NCBI GenBank assembly: GCA_038030265.1
Contig: CM075938.1
Coordinates: forward strand, 11,695,009 to 11,759,008
Length of the DNA: 64,000 nucleotides
Direction: 5' to 3'
From: Corythucha ciliata
Lineage: Eukaryota; Arthropoda; Insecta; Hemiptera; Tingidae
Shown one piece after another: positions 1-11,515 of the stretch. How positions within the stretch are numbered: the first letter of the stretch is position 1; each line of letters opens with the position of its first letter. The translations under genes and the position numbers were made by a program. The notes under the pieces were generated by a model. The model did no database searches. It saw only the letters and a program-made list of their open reading frames with translations, and was not told the DNA's origin.

Positions 1-365
1 GGAAGTTTGACCTATGACCCCTAGTTTTTGCATCCTCATTTTGACCATTGATATATTTGACCCCTACTTTTTCTATCTTCATTTTGGTGTTTGACCTGTG
101 ACTTCCTACTTTTTGAATCTTCATTTTGACCTACGACTTTCACCCCCCCCCCCTCCGCAATTTTGATATTTTCACTTAAGTCTTTGACCTCGGACCCCTA
201 ATTTTTGGCCTTTGAACTTTGACCCCAACTTTTTTCGTCTTCATTTTGACCTTCAAGTCCTACTTTTTCTATCTTCATTCTAACCTTTGACCCATACTTT
301 TTGTATCTTCATTTTGACCTATGACTTTCAACCCCTCCACTTTTTGTGTTTTCACTTTAACGGTT
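1..365. repeat. Degenerate ~35-bp tandem repeat (TTTGACC...CTTCATTTTGACC)
   Basis: The stretch repeats the phrases TTTGACCTATGACCCCTA, CTTTTT(C/G)TATCTTCATTTTGACC with variable spacing of roughly 30-40 bp. It includes a poly(C) tract near 141-152. There is no open frame worth reporting and the left end is cut by the window edge. It is a minisatellite-like block unrelated in sequence to the other families here. Confidence 0.75.
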
Positions 366-800
366 GACCTTGGAACAAGAAATATATAAATCCTATTACT
401 TGTTGCATCCAAACATATTATGTACTCAATTGAAGAGCCTTGAAACCACCGTTCAGGTTCGGTTACTTGTAATAAGCCTGTCAACTGTCAAAACACGTAG
501 CGGTATTGACGTCACAAGGTCACTTCTGTCAAAACCCCATCCATCGTGAAAAATTAATTTAAAATATTTCCCGCGCGATTTTTTTACTTGTTCCAACTCT
601 TTTCTCAAAAACTTCTAACAAAGAACGCCATGAGCGAATAATAATAATAAAAATAGACAAGTTCTCCATTATTTTTAGTTTGTGTGATGAAGAGACAATG
701 GGGGGATGGTTTTGGAATGAGTCGACGGCTGAAGCCGGATGTTGATATTCCTGATTGGGGCTATAAACAGACAATAAAGACACTAAGACCCTAAACATTT
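366..800. other. AT-rich spacer without recognisable feature
   Basis: Two overlapping short ORFs on opposite strands lie here, with no codon bias, splice context or family resemblance. I see no gene, RNA or repeat. Confidence 0.5.
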
Positions 801-804
801 TAAA

Positions 805-1115
805 TCGGAGGAAACCTCGTAGTACTTAGGCGCCTCAAAAAGGCGAGTTTTCAAATTAGTCGAGCCCTTTTGAAGTGTTTTGCTGCTTTTCCCTGGTGGC
901 CACGAAATTTCCCGTGGACGAGAAGACTCACGTATTTCATGGTTTTGGCTCTTAAAAGAACAATGAATTTGACGAGTTTGGCTCTTCAAAAAACCTGATT
1001 TCGCGAGGAATCGAAAACCCCGGTTTGACGGGTTTCGTTTCTTAAAAACCCAATTTCGCCAGGTATAGCCGTTGAAAAAAACCCATTCTCGCGGATTTCA
1101 TACTGAATGAAATCG
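805..1115. repeat. Minisatellite family B, first block
   Basis: Units read as ...CGGGTTT(G/C)GNTC TTTAAAAACCAATTTCGC... with a period near 29-30 bp and many substitutions. Recognisable cores are AACCTGATTTCGCGAGGAAT, AACCCAATTTCGCCAGG and AACCCATTCTCGCGG. The same family returns at 7285, 8300, 11516, 12490, 38430, 45300, 46500 and 56640. Confidence 0.7.
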
Positions 1116-1124
1116 TGCAGCCCA

Positions 1125-2180
1125 CTGCTGAATTTAAGAAAATTATGCTAATTCGCGCCTTCTGAAGGCAACTACGAGGCTAAAATAGAGGAAATTCGCC
1201 TGCATTTTCTCCAAGTTTCACCTTATAGGCGGCTAAAATTGAGAAGACGCATTAATGTGCTGTTTTGGGCCTAGTACGCGACTCAAAGTTTCGTAAAAGT
1301 GAGCTAATATTTATCAATAAAACTGAGAAAAAGCCCTAATTCGGTATTCACAATGCAACTTCCAGACTAGAATTGACAAAAACCCTGTAACGCGAAGATG
1401 AAATTGAGAAAAATTGCTAATTTTCATTCACGGCTGAAATTGAGAAAATTTACTGATTTTCTGGATAGAAGTGAAAAAAGCGCTAAATCAAGGCTAAAAT
1501 TGAGAAAACCCGTTAATTCGATTTCGGGGTTAAAACGCCGCTTCGCGGCTATGATTGGAAAAAATCGTTTTTTCGCGGATGAAATGGAGAAAAATCACGA
1601 ATTCACCGATGAAATTGAGAAAAAGATCCGACGCCAATTGCGCGGCTTCTGCGAAGGTAACATCGTGAATGGGAATAAAATCGCTAAACGACGGCTATAG
1701 AATTAGGAAAAAGCGGTCATTCGCGGATAAAATTGAGAAAAAGCGCTAAATTGCAGTGAAAATTGAGAAAAACTCTAATTCGCGGCTGAATGTTGAAAAC
1801 ACGCTAACTACAGCGGCTAAAATTGGGAAAACGCCAGTGTGCGGCTAAAACGTCTGTTCACTGCTAAAATTAAGAAAATGCTATGCGCAAAAACCATGTT
1901 TCTCGTTTATTGTGAAGCAATAAGGGGCTTTATAAAAATTTCCGGTGCCCCTGGCTTCGATGGGTGTAGATCCGTCACTGCGTGAATGAGTGATTTTTCT
2001 AAAATTCAGCCGCAAACGAGCTCTTTTTCTCGATTTTAGCCGCGTACTAGCACCGAGAACTACAAATTTTCCACATTTTTAGATGTAAAAGGGATTTTGA
2101 CCGCTTTTTCTAGATTTTGCATCGAGAAACCTATACGAATTGACTCTTTTTTCTCTCTTTAAATTCTAGCGGAAAACTTG
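1125..2180. repeat. Minisatellite family A (30-bp period), block with an orientation switch
   Basis: From 1125 to about 1900 units run as GCTAATTCGCGG followed by CTAAAATTGAGAAAA. From about 1985 to 2180 the same unit is read on the other strand (TTTTTCTCGATTTTAGCCGCG). Units are degenerate, with a period close to 30 bp. The short ORF at 1398-1700 is simply this repeat translated and is not a gene. Confidence 0.85.
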
Positions 2181-2769
2181 TTGTTGTTGTTGTTGGGTGA
2201 ATCCCTAAAAACAGCGCACGTGAATCTCATAGCGTTTTCCATTTGCATAAGTTTCAACTCTGGAGCAGAGCATTTCCACCCGTCATCTTTGAATAGAAGA
2301 CCAGTGGAAATTCTCGGCTCCAGAACTGATTTTATGGAAGTAGAAAACGCTATCAGTGAAGTCTCTTCTCTGGGGTGTCAGGAGTAAAAAAAAAAAAAAA
2401 AATCGACCAAAACAGTTCGTTTTTGGCCACTTTGAAAGGACACTGGCGGCCCCTTTTCCCCCATAGGATCGCATTCATTTTTCATTTGACCACTAACTCT
2501 CTGAGGAACTAAAGCGGAACTGCATTCGCCTGTGTATTTTAGCCTCGAGACGATCAAATCTTGCTCGATATTTTCCGAGTTCAATCGTCTGCTTTCTGTA
2601 AACATTGTTTACATAATTAAAATACTATTCTTTGTGGTGTTGGGAGGGCATAGGTCGTGTTTTAAGAACGCGAAGCAGTGTTAGGCGGCGGTGGTAATTG
2701 TTGGAGGGGGTTTATATCGGAGGGGAGTGCATCTTAATTGTATTTTTATTTCTATTAAATACTGTACAG
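2181..2769 (+). other. Region upstream of the homeobox exons
   Basis: It has a 16-bp poly-A near 2387-2402 and no identifiable 5' exon. The acceptor TACTGTACAG at 2760-2769 is preceded by a T-rich tract, so the coding exon starting at 2770 is internal. The start codon of the gene must lie further 5' or outside what I can recognise. Confidence 0.4.
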
Positions 2770-4272
2770 AGTCAATATCCGATCCTAAAGAATAGAATGT
2801 GCACAAATTTCAATCCTGAGCTAGAATTACCAGTGTTGCAACAATGGTTCCGAGATCACCAACACCCCAGTGTTCTACAAGTCTGTTCTCCTTTCTTTTA
2901 ATTAATCATTTTGTAAATAACTCTTCCCTGTAGTTACAGGGATACGTTGAAGAGTTGAATAGTATAGAATCTCGTCGAGGGTGGACACCTTTGAGCGAGA
3001 GTAACATGTTGCATTGGTTTAATAACGCGAGAGCCGGTCTAGAAGAAGCCAAAGTGAGAAGTCCCTCCCAAGGTAGGTGGTTGTTTTTTTTAAAACTTCG
3101 TCCTTAAGGCGGTTGGAAAAATTAAACTTTGTCCTTTATTTTCTAGGATTTTACCATCTGTATAATGACAATAGTCAAAGTCATAATAGTTACGCGCGTT
3201 TGATGAATCAGTGGCCAGTGTCAATCAGCTGGTATGGACAGGAGTACTTGGAGCCTCATTCGTCGGGTCTTTTGTCTCTGACGTTAAATCCAAGGCATTC
3301 GCTGATTGGTAGCAATGACAACACGGAGGCTTCCTCTACGCCTAATTTCACTATTTCAGTACCTATTTTCTTTATTTAGCTGAATGAGGGCCAACTTGTT
3401 GTTTTTTAAAACTGATTTCGTTCTGTGCTAAGGGAACAATTGAAGAGGCAAAATATGACAAAGAGGGTGGTGAAAAATGTGGAGAAAATCCAGAAATAAT
3501 TACCGGCTCGCAAAATATTAACAATTGTCGGACAACAAGTACAACGACAACAACAAATAAAGATAGTTGGCAACACCTTTCGACTCTTCAGCCACCACTA
3601 TTCTGGACGAGGCATCGTCACTGGCAACAGCAACAACAAAATCAACAACAATCAACGGCCGCAATCGTTTCGGAATACGATCAAAACAAGGTGACAAATG
3701 AGGGCGGCGGCAATGAGACATTTAAAACATCGTGTCCAGGCTTTCCATTCGCTCCCAATTCAATGTCAAGCCCAGTCAATTTCCCCAGTCCTACTCCTGC
3801 GCCCATTCAACATCATCATCCTGAGGTATTTCAACAAATTTTTGTTCGTTTTAAAACAGTTTAGAAATTTACATTTATTTTTATTTCACTCCAAAAGCGA
3901 GTCAACTCGCGAGGAAACAAGAAGACTCGCGTTTTATACGACTTGAACACCGAAGTGCCGAAACTGGAACAGTGGTTCGCTCGTAACTCGTATCCCGATC
4001 GCAGTCTCATTCTCAAATACACGGATGAGCTCAATCAAGGACCCAAGCGTCAGCGACAGCCGCTCGACACTTCAAACGTGATGTTTTGGTTCCAAAATCG
4101 ACGACAAAAAGCCAAAAAAGAGGGTACAGGCCACTATTCGTCACTCCACCACCCAACAACCGACTCTTTCCCTCAACAGCATCCATCACCGTCATGGCCA
4201 TTTTTCAGTGGCTATGATCCCCAATCAGCGTATGAAACATTGGGTTTTCCAAAGACAGATGGAGAGAGCTGA
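2770..4272 (+). CDS. Double-homeodomain transcription factor, dve/SATB-like (3' part of gene, five exons)
   Basis: Exons that join in frame are 2770-2880, 2940-3072, 3147-3358, 3433-3825 and 3898-4272 (stop TGA), giving 407 residues of C-terminal sequence. Introns are 59-74 bp with GT...AG ends. Two homeodomain-like segments are visible. The first (ELPVLQQWF...YVEELN...MLHWFNNARA) is split by the 2881-2939 intron. The second (KKTRVLYDL...VPKLEQWF...YTDELN...VMFWFQNRRQKAKK) is in the last exon. Both keep the helix-3 W-F-x-N-x-R signature and both have extra residues between helices 1 and 3, as in the divergent dve/Compass homeodomains. Between them lies a linker rich in Q, T and N. The product is inferred to be a nuclear DNA-binding regulator. 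The first exon and any N-terminal oligomerisation domain were not found. SATB or another CUT-related class is the main alternative. Confidence 0.7.
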
Positions 4273-4297
4273 GAGGACATAATATTACTAATTATTA

Positions 4298-4303
4298 AAT
4301 AAA
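4298..4303 (+). terminator. AATAAA poly(A) signal of the homeobox gene
   Basis: Canonical AATAAA 26 bp after the TGA stop at 4270-4272, in an AT-rich 3' flank. This is consistent with a very short 3' UTR. Confidence 0.5.
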
Positions 4304-5275
4304 CGGGCTGACTTTCCAAACAATCCGTGAGCGTAGGTAGGTATAATATGTATATTTTTTTAAATGACTTTTTTGTTAATTTTTGTTTGTCTTTCAAGTG
4401 ACATTTAAAGGCTGTTTAGACACCAATAAGTGGTGGTGGGCAGCACACGGACGATTTCCTGTGCAGACGGGACAAACAAATTGAAACGGACAAACCCTTT
4501 CGGGCTCAACGTTGCAGGTGTCACTGGTAAGGTGAGGTTGTTCATCAATGATGCGTGATATTCGAAGCGTTAAAAAAAAAGCATTTAAAGTGATATGACC
4601 ACAGTTGAAAAAAAAAAAATTAAAGTAAAAAAGGGTGAATAACAAAAAAGAAACCGCAATTGATTCCTTCCGCCCTAACTATAACAAATGAGGTACAGAA
4701 ATAGTGTGGGCGTGGGGCAAAACGGTGGAGGGGGGTGAATTAGAGAAACTTGGATGAATTAGTATACAACGATGAGAGGCACCTACGAACTTTTCAGAAC
4801 GGAGGAGAAGCCCAGGGGGTTTAACGCGTCAGATCACGTACGAAACTCCCGTTTAAAATTGAGCCGGCTGACATATTTCACGGTTCTGTGGGAGAGGGAA
4901 AATTAAAATGGTTACACGCAAAATGAACGATAGTACAAAGCACAAGTCCTTCAGCTGTAGTAAAATAACCAATCTCTGGAGCAAAATACAAGTGTCCGGC
5001 ACAGGGCACGCGCCTCCCCCCGATGGTTGTCACGATTTAAATAGAGCCCTCGAATGAGAAGGGTACTCACTCACAATCACACAAGTTTCGTGGGACTTTT
5101 CTAGTGAGCTCATGTAGCCCACAAAATGCCTCCAGAAACCGCTAATTAACAACTTAGCAGAATTTTAGCCAAGTATTCCTTCTCCAGTACAGCACATTTT
5201 CTCTCTTATGGCCATGAAATTAGGATCCAGAAACCTGCGAGATCCAGTACTTGCTGTCAATTTATAGTGTCGAAG
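4304..5275. other. Intergenic spacer, nothing recognised
   Basis: Single-copy-looking AT-rich sequence with short A-runs. An 83-codon ORF on the minus strand (4394-4645) has a long hydrophobic/aromatic start from a T-rich tract and no family resemblance, so it is not called. Confidence 0.4.
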
Positions 5276-5279
5276 TAGA

Positions 5280-6715
5280 CTCAGGGGATGGTGTATTAGC
5301 TCTTTTTCTTAATTTAAACCGCGCGAAACGCTGCGTACGTCAATTTAGTCCGTGAAACTGATTTTTCAGTTGAAATACAGGTGAGCACAGTTCAACTAAA
5401 ACCGTCCGTGTACTCCATTAACGTGCTTCAGTTAGGACAGAAGTGGTCAACCCAGGTCCCGCGGGCCAAGTAGTGGCCCACTGAACCTTTCACGGTGGCC
5501 CGCTCGTGGGCTGCAGTGGTAAATTATCATTTTTAATGTTGGATTTTGGCGCCACTCAGATTTTTTGTGCAAATGAAAAACGGTACAATTCGCGCCTCCT
5601 CGTGGCCGGCTAAAATTGAGAAGGCGCGCTTATGTGCTCAGGACAAGTATGACTCAAGGCGGATAAAAATTTGGAAAGTGCTAATATTCGTGCCCACTTA
5701 ATCCATGCCAAAATTGATAATAATGCTTATTTGGGGGTGAAATTGAGATAAATTGCTAATTCACGGCTGAAATTATTGAAAAAAATCTCTGATTCACGTA
5801 AAGAAGTTAGAAAAAGTGCTAAATCGCGGCTAAAATTAAGAAAAATACATAGCTAATTCGCGGGATAAAACGTTACTTCACGGCCAAAATGGACAAAAAG
5901 CGCTAAAATCGCGGATAAAATGTAGTAATTCACGGTTAAAATTAAGAAACACGCTAATTCAAGGATAAATTCACCAATTGTTTTTCGAAAAAGCGCTAAT
6001 TCACATCCATTCTCGGCTTATTCATCAGAACGCCAGTTCATGGCTCAATCTAAGAAAAGGTGCTCATTCATATAGCTAAACGTGAAAAAATCGCTAATCC
6101 GCTGGAAAAATTGAGAAAACGTGCTATAATTCAAGGATAAAATTGGAGAAAGTCACCCTTTAGCGGCTAAAATCACGAATTCATGGCTAAAGTGGAGAAA
6201 ATCGCTAATTCACCGTTAAAGTTCAGAAGAAGCACTCAAGTGTCCAAAAAAACTCTAATTCGCGGTTAAAATGGAGAAAACGCTTATTCACGGCTTCTGA
6301 AGGTAACTTTCGTGGCTTATAGTTAATGGGGAAAAACGGTAATCCACGGCTAGATGAGGAAAAATGCGCTAATTTGCGGATAAAATTCAGAAAAAGCGTT
6401 AATTCATAGCGAAAATTGGAAAAACAAAATGCTATCTGTGGCTCGCTAGGAGGTTAAAATGAGTTAAAACGCTAATTCACGACTAACATCAAATTTCTAT
6501 TGGAGGTGAAATAGATAACATTTGCCAATTCACAGAAATAAATTGAGTAAAAATGGCAAGTCACGGTTTTCGGAGGCAACTTCGTGGCTAAAATTAGAGA
6601 AAGGCGCTAATTCACGGGTAAAATTGGGGAAAATCGCAAGACAAATGGCTAATTCGCGGCTAAAATAGAGACAAATCGATAATTCATCGATGAAATAGAG
6701 AAGAAGTGATGACGT
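5280..6715. repeat. Minisatellite family A, large block
   Basis: Long run of degenerate 30-bp units (AAATCGCTAATTC, GCGGCTAAAATTGAGAAA), mostly in the plus orientation from 5575. A short opposite-orientation stretch is near 5300-5400, and a gap at about 5400-5570 lacks the unit. No gene is embedded. Confidence 0.85.
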
Positions 6716-7284
6716 GGGGGAAACAACTTCATGCGGGGCGTTGGTGAAAGAAAACGCCCGGGGGCACCAAATGTCTGAGGTCGACACTGCAATGAGCTGC
6801 CCCTGGGCACATTTTTGTGCAAATGGAAATCATTATTATACTGTCGTTACTAGAGTGTCGCTGACATTATTGAACAGGATCCAAGTGCGTTTTATTCAGA
6901 GCGTCACGGCCTTTTGCTAAAAGATCAAATTGTTGTGCTCAAGGGGAAGGGGATGAAGATGGGTGGCCCGCCTGAGTTCTTACAACCATGGTTTATGGCT
7001 CACGACCAAAAAAGGTTGGCCGGCCCTGATTAAGGTCATAATAACGGCGGGATACGAACACAAGTACACTATTTTTTTTTATCGCCCTAGCTATCATTTT
7101 TCAAAGAATAATGGAAAAAGGTTCATGAAAATCGGTTCATCCTAGCGCGAGATACGCATGAACTCGTTCCGGTGGAGTAGAGCCAAGACCGACACCGACA
7201 GACCGAGGGCATCCCGAAAACCACTTTTTCCAACCTTTCTGAGGTTCAGGAACATGGAAGTAAAATGACCCAACGGTCCTTGCA
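6716..7284. other. Spacer between repeat blocks
   Basis: Two plus-strand ORFs of 60-68 codons lack any recognisable domain or splice framing. I see nothing else in it. Confidence 0.4.
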
Positions 7285-7680
7285 TTGTAGCAGGGAAACC
7301 CACGAAATTGCTTTTCTGGGGTGAACCTGACCCGCGAAACTGGTTCTTAATGAGCCAAAGCCGTGAATTTTTTTCTTCCCGTAGGGGTTGCAACGGGACC
7401 CCGGACCCGACGAATTTGTTATCCGAGTGGACAAAAATCAATTAACTAGATTTCTTGGGTGTTCAATCCAACGTTATTGGTTTTCAATGGGCGAACGCTA
7501 TGCGAAATATTGTTTTTGAAAAAAGATAGACCCATAAACTTTTTTGGGACCCTGAAATTATGAATTTGCAGCAGCGAAAGCCACGAAATCCCCCCCCCCC
7601 CAAGATCCAACCAACCTGGAAAAAGGGGGGGGGGCACAGAAAATCTTGGAACCAGGAGAATTTTCTCCTCAATTTCACTC
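7285..7680. repeat. Minisatellite family B with poly(C)/poly(G) tracts
   Basis: Contains reverse-orientation family B units (CCCACGAAATTGCTTTT, CCGCGAAACTGGTTCTTAATGAGCC). A C-run at about 7590-7599 and a G-run at about 7625-7634 lie only ~25 bp apart and could pair. ORFs predicted on the minus strand here are the repeat translated. Confidence 0.6.
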
Positions 7681-8100
7681 ATCACAATTTCAAAAAATGA
7701 AATTCTGGTGCAGATGCTCTAGATTTCGACCTAAGTCAGGTCAGATCTGTAGGTTTGACCTAAATCAGACATATTGAGGGGGGCATACTTATAGTGTTTT
7801 TGGCGGAGCATCGTGTTTCTGAGGCCTTGATCGCAATCGCCAGAGTTCCATACAGAGTTTTATTCATATAGGGGGGGGGGGAGCGCATAAACAAGTCCCT
7901 CTCCCAAAGTTCAGCCGGAAGAATTTCACTTAAGCCCCAAGAAACCAAATATTCAGCTTTGGTAATAACCCTCAGGTAATGCTGATTGGGCACGAAACTA
8001 TCAAGATGAGCAATGAGTCGACACCGTGAAGTTGTTTTTTGAGAGGGCCGATCTTGCGAAATTTTGTTTTTGAAAATATTGATTTTATTATTAAGATCGC
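7681..8100. other. Spacer with a poly(G) tract
   Basis: Mixed sequence with a G-run near 7870-7881 and a few weak family B-like units (GAGGGCCGATCTTGCGAAATTTTG). The 124-codon minus-strand ORF (7760-8134) has no recognisable domain and overlaps the neighbouring retroelement-like sequence. Confidence 0.35.
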
Positions 8101-8104
8101 TTAA

Positions 8105-8240
8105 ACAACGAAGGTTAATAGGTAATGCATGCATAAAGCTGTAGCAGTAGCAGCCTACATTGTCTGTCTTCTCTCGTTGAGGTGCTTCAAAAGCGAACCG
8201 GTTTCAGCTGCTCGCCATCTTCAGCGTACGGAAATACTAT
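8105..8240 (-). mobile_element. Penelope-like-element fragment with hammerhead-like motif, copy 1
   Basis: The stretch GGTTAATAGGTAATGCATGCATAAAGC...TGTCTGTCTTCTCTCGTTGAGG...CATCTTCAG is shared with 60445-60545 and, more diverged, with 38670-38820. Read on the minus strand, it contains CTGAAGA, a three-pair stem (GGC/GCT) with loop GAGCA, then GAAA followed by the palindrome CCGG (8197-8224). The layout matches the hammerhead core reported in Penelope-like element terminal repeats. No reverse transcriptase lies nearby, so this is a terminal fragment or a non-autonomous copy. Confidence 0.55.
8202..8224 (-). ncRNA. Hammerhead-ribozyme-like core 1
   Basis: Minus strand reads CTGAAGA-T-GGC-GAGCA-GCT-GAAA. 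The conserved CUGANGA and GAAA boxes are exact; stem II is three pairs with one G:U. The stem III region after GAAA is the palindrome CCGG, as in minimal motifs that work as dimers. Stem I pairing is not evident, so activity is not claimed. Confidence 0.45.
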
Positions 8241-8299
8241 TCAAACTGTCTCACACAGCTTCAGCTAGACCTACGACATCCCTCTTGAAGGTGAGCCAA

Positions 8300-8800
8300 C
8301 ACCCTGGAAATTTAGATTTTAAATGTGTGGAATTCGATGGCTTTTTCAGGGTGCTGACCCCGCGAAATTGGTTTCGGATGTGCCAGGCCCGCGAAAAGTT
8401 TGTTTTTGAAAGAGTCAAAACCGACGGAACTGCCTTTTTTTAAAGAAGCCAAAGGCAAAATTCGTTCTTGAATTTTGTCGAAAACAAAATTTAACTTGAG
8501 ATTTGACGCTATAAGTGTCGTTAAATCGGTGAAATTTATACTCGGAAAGAGCCCAATCCATCGAATTGCTTTTTTTGAAAGTCCCAAAATGAGCAATGCT
8601 TGCAAATTTGGTTCTATGAGGGCAATAGTCAGCAAAATTTGGAATTTCAAAGGGCCGATTTCGGAAAATTTTGATTTTGAATGGAGCGAGACCCACGAAA
8701 TTGCTCTTTAAAACGAGCCAACCTTCTGGAAAATTTGACTTTTCTATCAAAATTTGAAATTTGTTTTTCTAACGACCAAGATTCAGGTAGTTTTTCAAGG
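8300..8800. repeat. Minisatellite family B block
   Basis: Units such as GACCCCGCGAAATTGGTTTCGG, GGCCCGCGAAAAGTTTGTTTTTG and GAGACCCACGAAATTGCTC recur at about 30 bp. Overlapping ORFs of 78-112 codons exist on both strands because the degenerate repeat is stop-poor; none is considered a gene. Confidence 0.7.
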
Positions 8801-10332
8801 AGCAAATTTAAAATTTAACGAAACCACGTATCTTTGGTGGGGTGGGAGCAAAAATGGCTGAATAGAATACCGAAAACCGTTAAAAACGAAGAGTGTGTAT
8901 GTTTCTCTATTTTTTTTTTTTTATTTTTTTTTAGGATTTAGGTTTGACCCTGATTTCTTCAATTTTTCCTCGGTTTTCCCCTTGACTTTGTTGAAAGACT
9001 TTTACGCACACCGGCGTCTTTTCACGACTGCTTTATCGTTTCGGGTAGCATTCTTTATCTTATCTTTTCTCTCCTTCTTTTGCGATTCCTCTCGTAGTTT
9101 GTAAATGGAAATAGAGGAGTGGAACGCTTGTTTCCTTTAAAAAAAAAGAAGAAAGAAACGACAAACATACTGCTGCTTATTAATGATAGAGAGGGGAACG
9201 GAATGTCATTAAATTCTTTCGTTTTCCTCATTAAAAAGTAGAAGGGGAAAAAAGTGATACAGCGGGTGAAGAGGAGACATTCAAGTTGATTCTTTTTAAA
9301 TTAATCTTTTTTTCGATTCCACTCCACCTGGGGATACTCACTACATAGCGGTCTGAAATTCCTTGCAAGGGAAATTTGAAGGACGCCTCTCCAGAAAAAA
9401 AAAAAAAAAAAAAATCCTCTCTTCGCGGAGTCTCAAAAATTGGATCCGGTAAGGGGGGGGGGGGCTTTATCGTTAAAAATTTGTCGCAACGGAGTAGAGA
9501 TGGCATCACCCGAATTATTTGTACAAGGTCAAGGTGGCGTTTTAAAGAAGGCCTTTCCACCTGTGGCAGTTAGTTATTTATAAAATTTTTTTTAAAAAAA
9601 GGAGAAGATAAGAAATAAATCATTTTGTCTTCATCCTCAGGTGACGCAATAAAGAGAGAAAGACTTTAAATTACGTCGTAAACACGAGCCAATCGTTATT
9701 TAAACATTCGTGAGTTGATTTTTTGTATTTGCTGCAAGGATTCCATCCGTATTCTTTTTTCGGTGGAATGAGGTAAATACTCAAAGGTGCCACTTTCGTT
9801 TCCTCACAGATCCAACATTCGCTCTCTCTAAAAAACCCTTCTGCTTTATTCGTCCCTATAGGACGTGAAAGTAAAACGATAAGAGCTTTAGGGGTGGTTG
9901 AGTTCACCACTGTTTTGGTGAGGCAGATAAACGTATACTCTCACACCAGGCGGTCGAGAAAGTGAATGTTATAAATTCTCTTCTTTTTTCTCTTTCTCTC
10001 TCTCTCTACCTCGTTTAACATGCCCCTCACCCCAACATAACACACATTCTTCCTTATCGAACATCTGTGCCCTATTGAGCGCAATAATTAGTATAAAGCG
10101 GTGATTTTCGTTAAGGATATTCACCCAAAATTGTCGTTTTCACCGGTTGCAACCCCTCCCAACTCTAATAATTCAGTCGTTACCATACGGTGGGGGTTTA
10201 TAAGAGAATATTTCGATAAAATATCGCGATTTTTCGAACGATTTAACTTGTTAAAAAAAAAAAAAATTCTATGACCTTTCAAAATAAAATAAATAAACTC
10301 GGCCTCGCGGGAATGAAAGAATTTCTTTTTAC
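8801..10332. other. Mostly single-copy sequence next to the FHA-like exon
   Basis: T-rich tracts (8911-8935), a 20-bp poly-A near 9397-9414, a G-run near 9455-9464 and a CT-rich tract near 9985-10007 are visible. If the minus-strand exon at 10333-10464 is real, its downstream exons should lie here or further left. I could not identify one with confidence. Confidence 0.35.
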
Positions 10333-10464
10333 CTTCGGACAAACGGTGAATTGTAACGCTTGTGCTCAGTCGACTTCCGCCCAAACTGACCAAATGAGGA
10401 GATGCCGCTTCGACTCGAACTCCTGTCTCACCTTCTGAGACGGACACCGTGGACATCAGTAACA
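10333..10464 (-). CDS. Candidate internal exon, start of an FHA domain (LL5/PHLDB-like)
   Basis: On the minus strand a strong polypyrimidine tract ends in CCTTGGCAG at the 10464/10465 border, and the exon ends CCGAAG|GTAAAAAG at 10333. The 132-nt exon is open in one frame (phase 2 in, one base left over) and encodes VRVEAASPHLVSLGGS followed by RLSTSVTIHRLSEG. That pattern (HLVSLG-x-x-RLST-x-x-T...EG) resembles the first strands of the FHA domain in LL5/PHLDB-type cortical scaffold proteins. The longer ORF around it begins with a false hydrophobic leader, which is only the translated pyrimidine tract. The rest of the FHA domain and the gene were not located, so this could also be an exon relic. 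Confidence 0.4.
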
Positions 10465-11515
10465 CTGCCAAGGATGAGAGAAAAAAAAAGAAAAACAAAA
10501 TAAACAAAATGAATAAATAAAAAAAATTAAAAATAAACTTTTGGCCAAATAGAAGTCAGGGTTTTGTTTCGTGTGTTGATGTTTAGTGATGGTGCTGGTG
10601 GGGTGGAAGGGGCGGGAGTTTGAGAAAAGAAAAATACAGTTCAAACTGGGAAGAAAGAAAAGGTGGCCGATCTACCGAAAACTAAAAATGGTGAAGTGTG
10701 GAGGAGAAGGAGAAGGGGTTACGTCAAATTAACGGGAGCAACGCTATAGCAATTGCCTTTTTCTCACTCTTTTCTCTTTCAATCCTTCTTTTTTGAAAAA
10801 AGGTATTAGAAGAGCCACCGTTTGTTGTTGGCCGCGGTGAATTGACGGATGTTCGGATCATTTAAACACGAGGGCGATTTTTAGAAAAAATAATCTGATG
10901 AAAGCAGTGACGACGTTGGCGGAGGGAACTGTTTTTCTTTAATTCATCTCCAACTCGCCCCCCACCACTACCAATCGTCTCACGGTGGCTCTTCTTCAAG
11001 GCAAAGTTCCAGAGATTTATTCTAAAAATTCTTCTCTCTTTCTCAAACTAAAGAATTCACTTAGAAAGCTATACGTTCAATCTCATTCGCTTGTTTACTA
11101 ACTGAGCTATCGCGAAATTCTACTGTAAAGTGTATATAAGTGAAGATGTATAAAAGCGTGTAGCGAGAAGGAATGCGACTTGTAAAAAGTGTCTCCTGCG
11201 CCCCCCCCCCCGCTTCCCATCGCCATTCCTTCCGTTCCCAACTGTATCACTTCACGTCTCATCGGCCTCAAAACTTATAAGTAATTGTGACACAAATAGC
11301 GCGGTTGGGGAAAACGTTTGATTCTGGTCGAGGGGACGCAGAACGCTAATTTTCAGGAAAGTCATTTGCCCGACGACGATTCTAAACAGTTGATAATAAT
11401 CATAACTAACGCTCCACTTTAGACAGAATATCGCACAAACACGTCACACACGGGGACCAATTCTGAGTCTGGTTAAAACCACCCCATCCCGTCTATACAT
11501 GTAGACCAGTAGGGT
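10465..11515. other. Single-copy spacer, possibly intron or 5' flank of the FHA-like gene
   Basis: AT-rich, with short A/T runs and a C-run near 11200-11210. No exon, RNA or repeat unit was recognised. Confidence 0.35.

Noticed and set aside
1398..1700. 100-codon basic ORF
   Set aside because: It is degenerate family A repeat read in one frame; it has no codon bias or domain.
8312..8750. Overlapping 111-112-codon minus-strand ORFs
   Set aside because: They lie wholly in family B units and overlap in two frames.
10465..10507. Signal-peptide-like N terminus (MFILFFFFFLSSLA) upstream of the FHA-like exon
   Set aside because: The hydrophobic stretch is the translated polypyrimidine tract of a splice acceptor; the coding exon begins after CCTTGGCAG.
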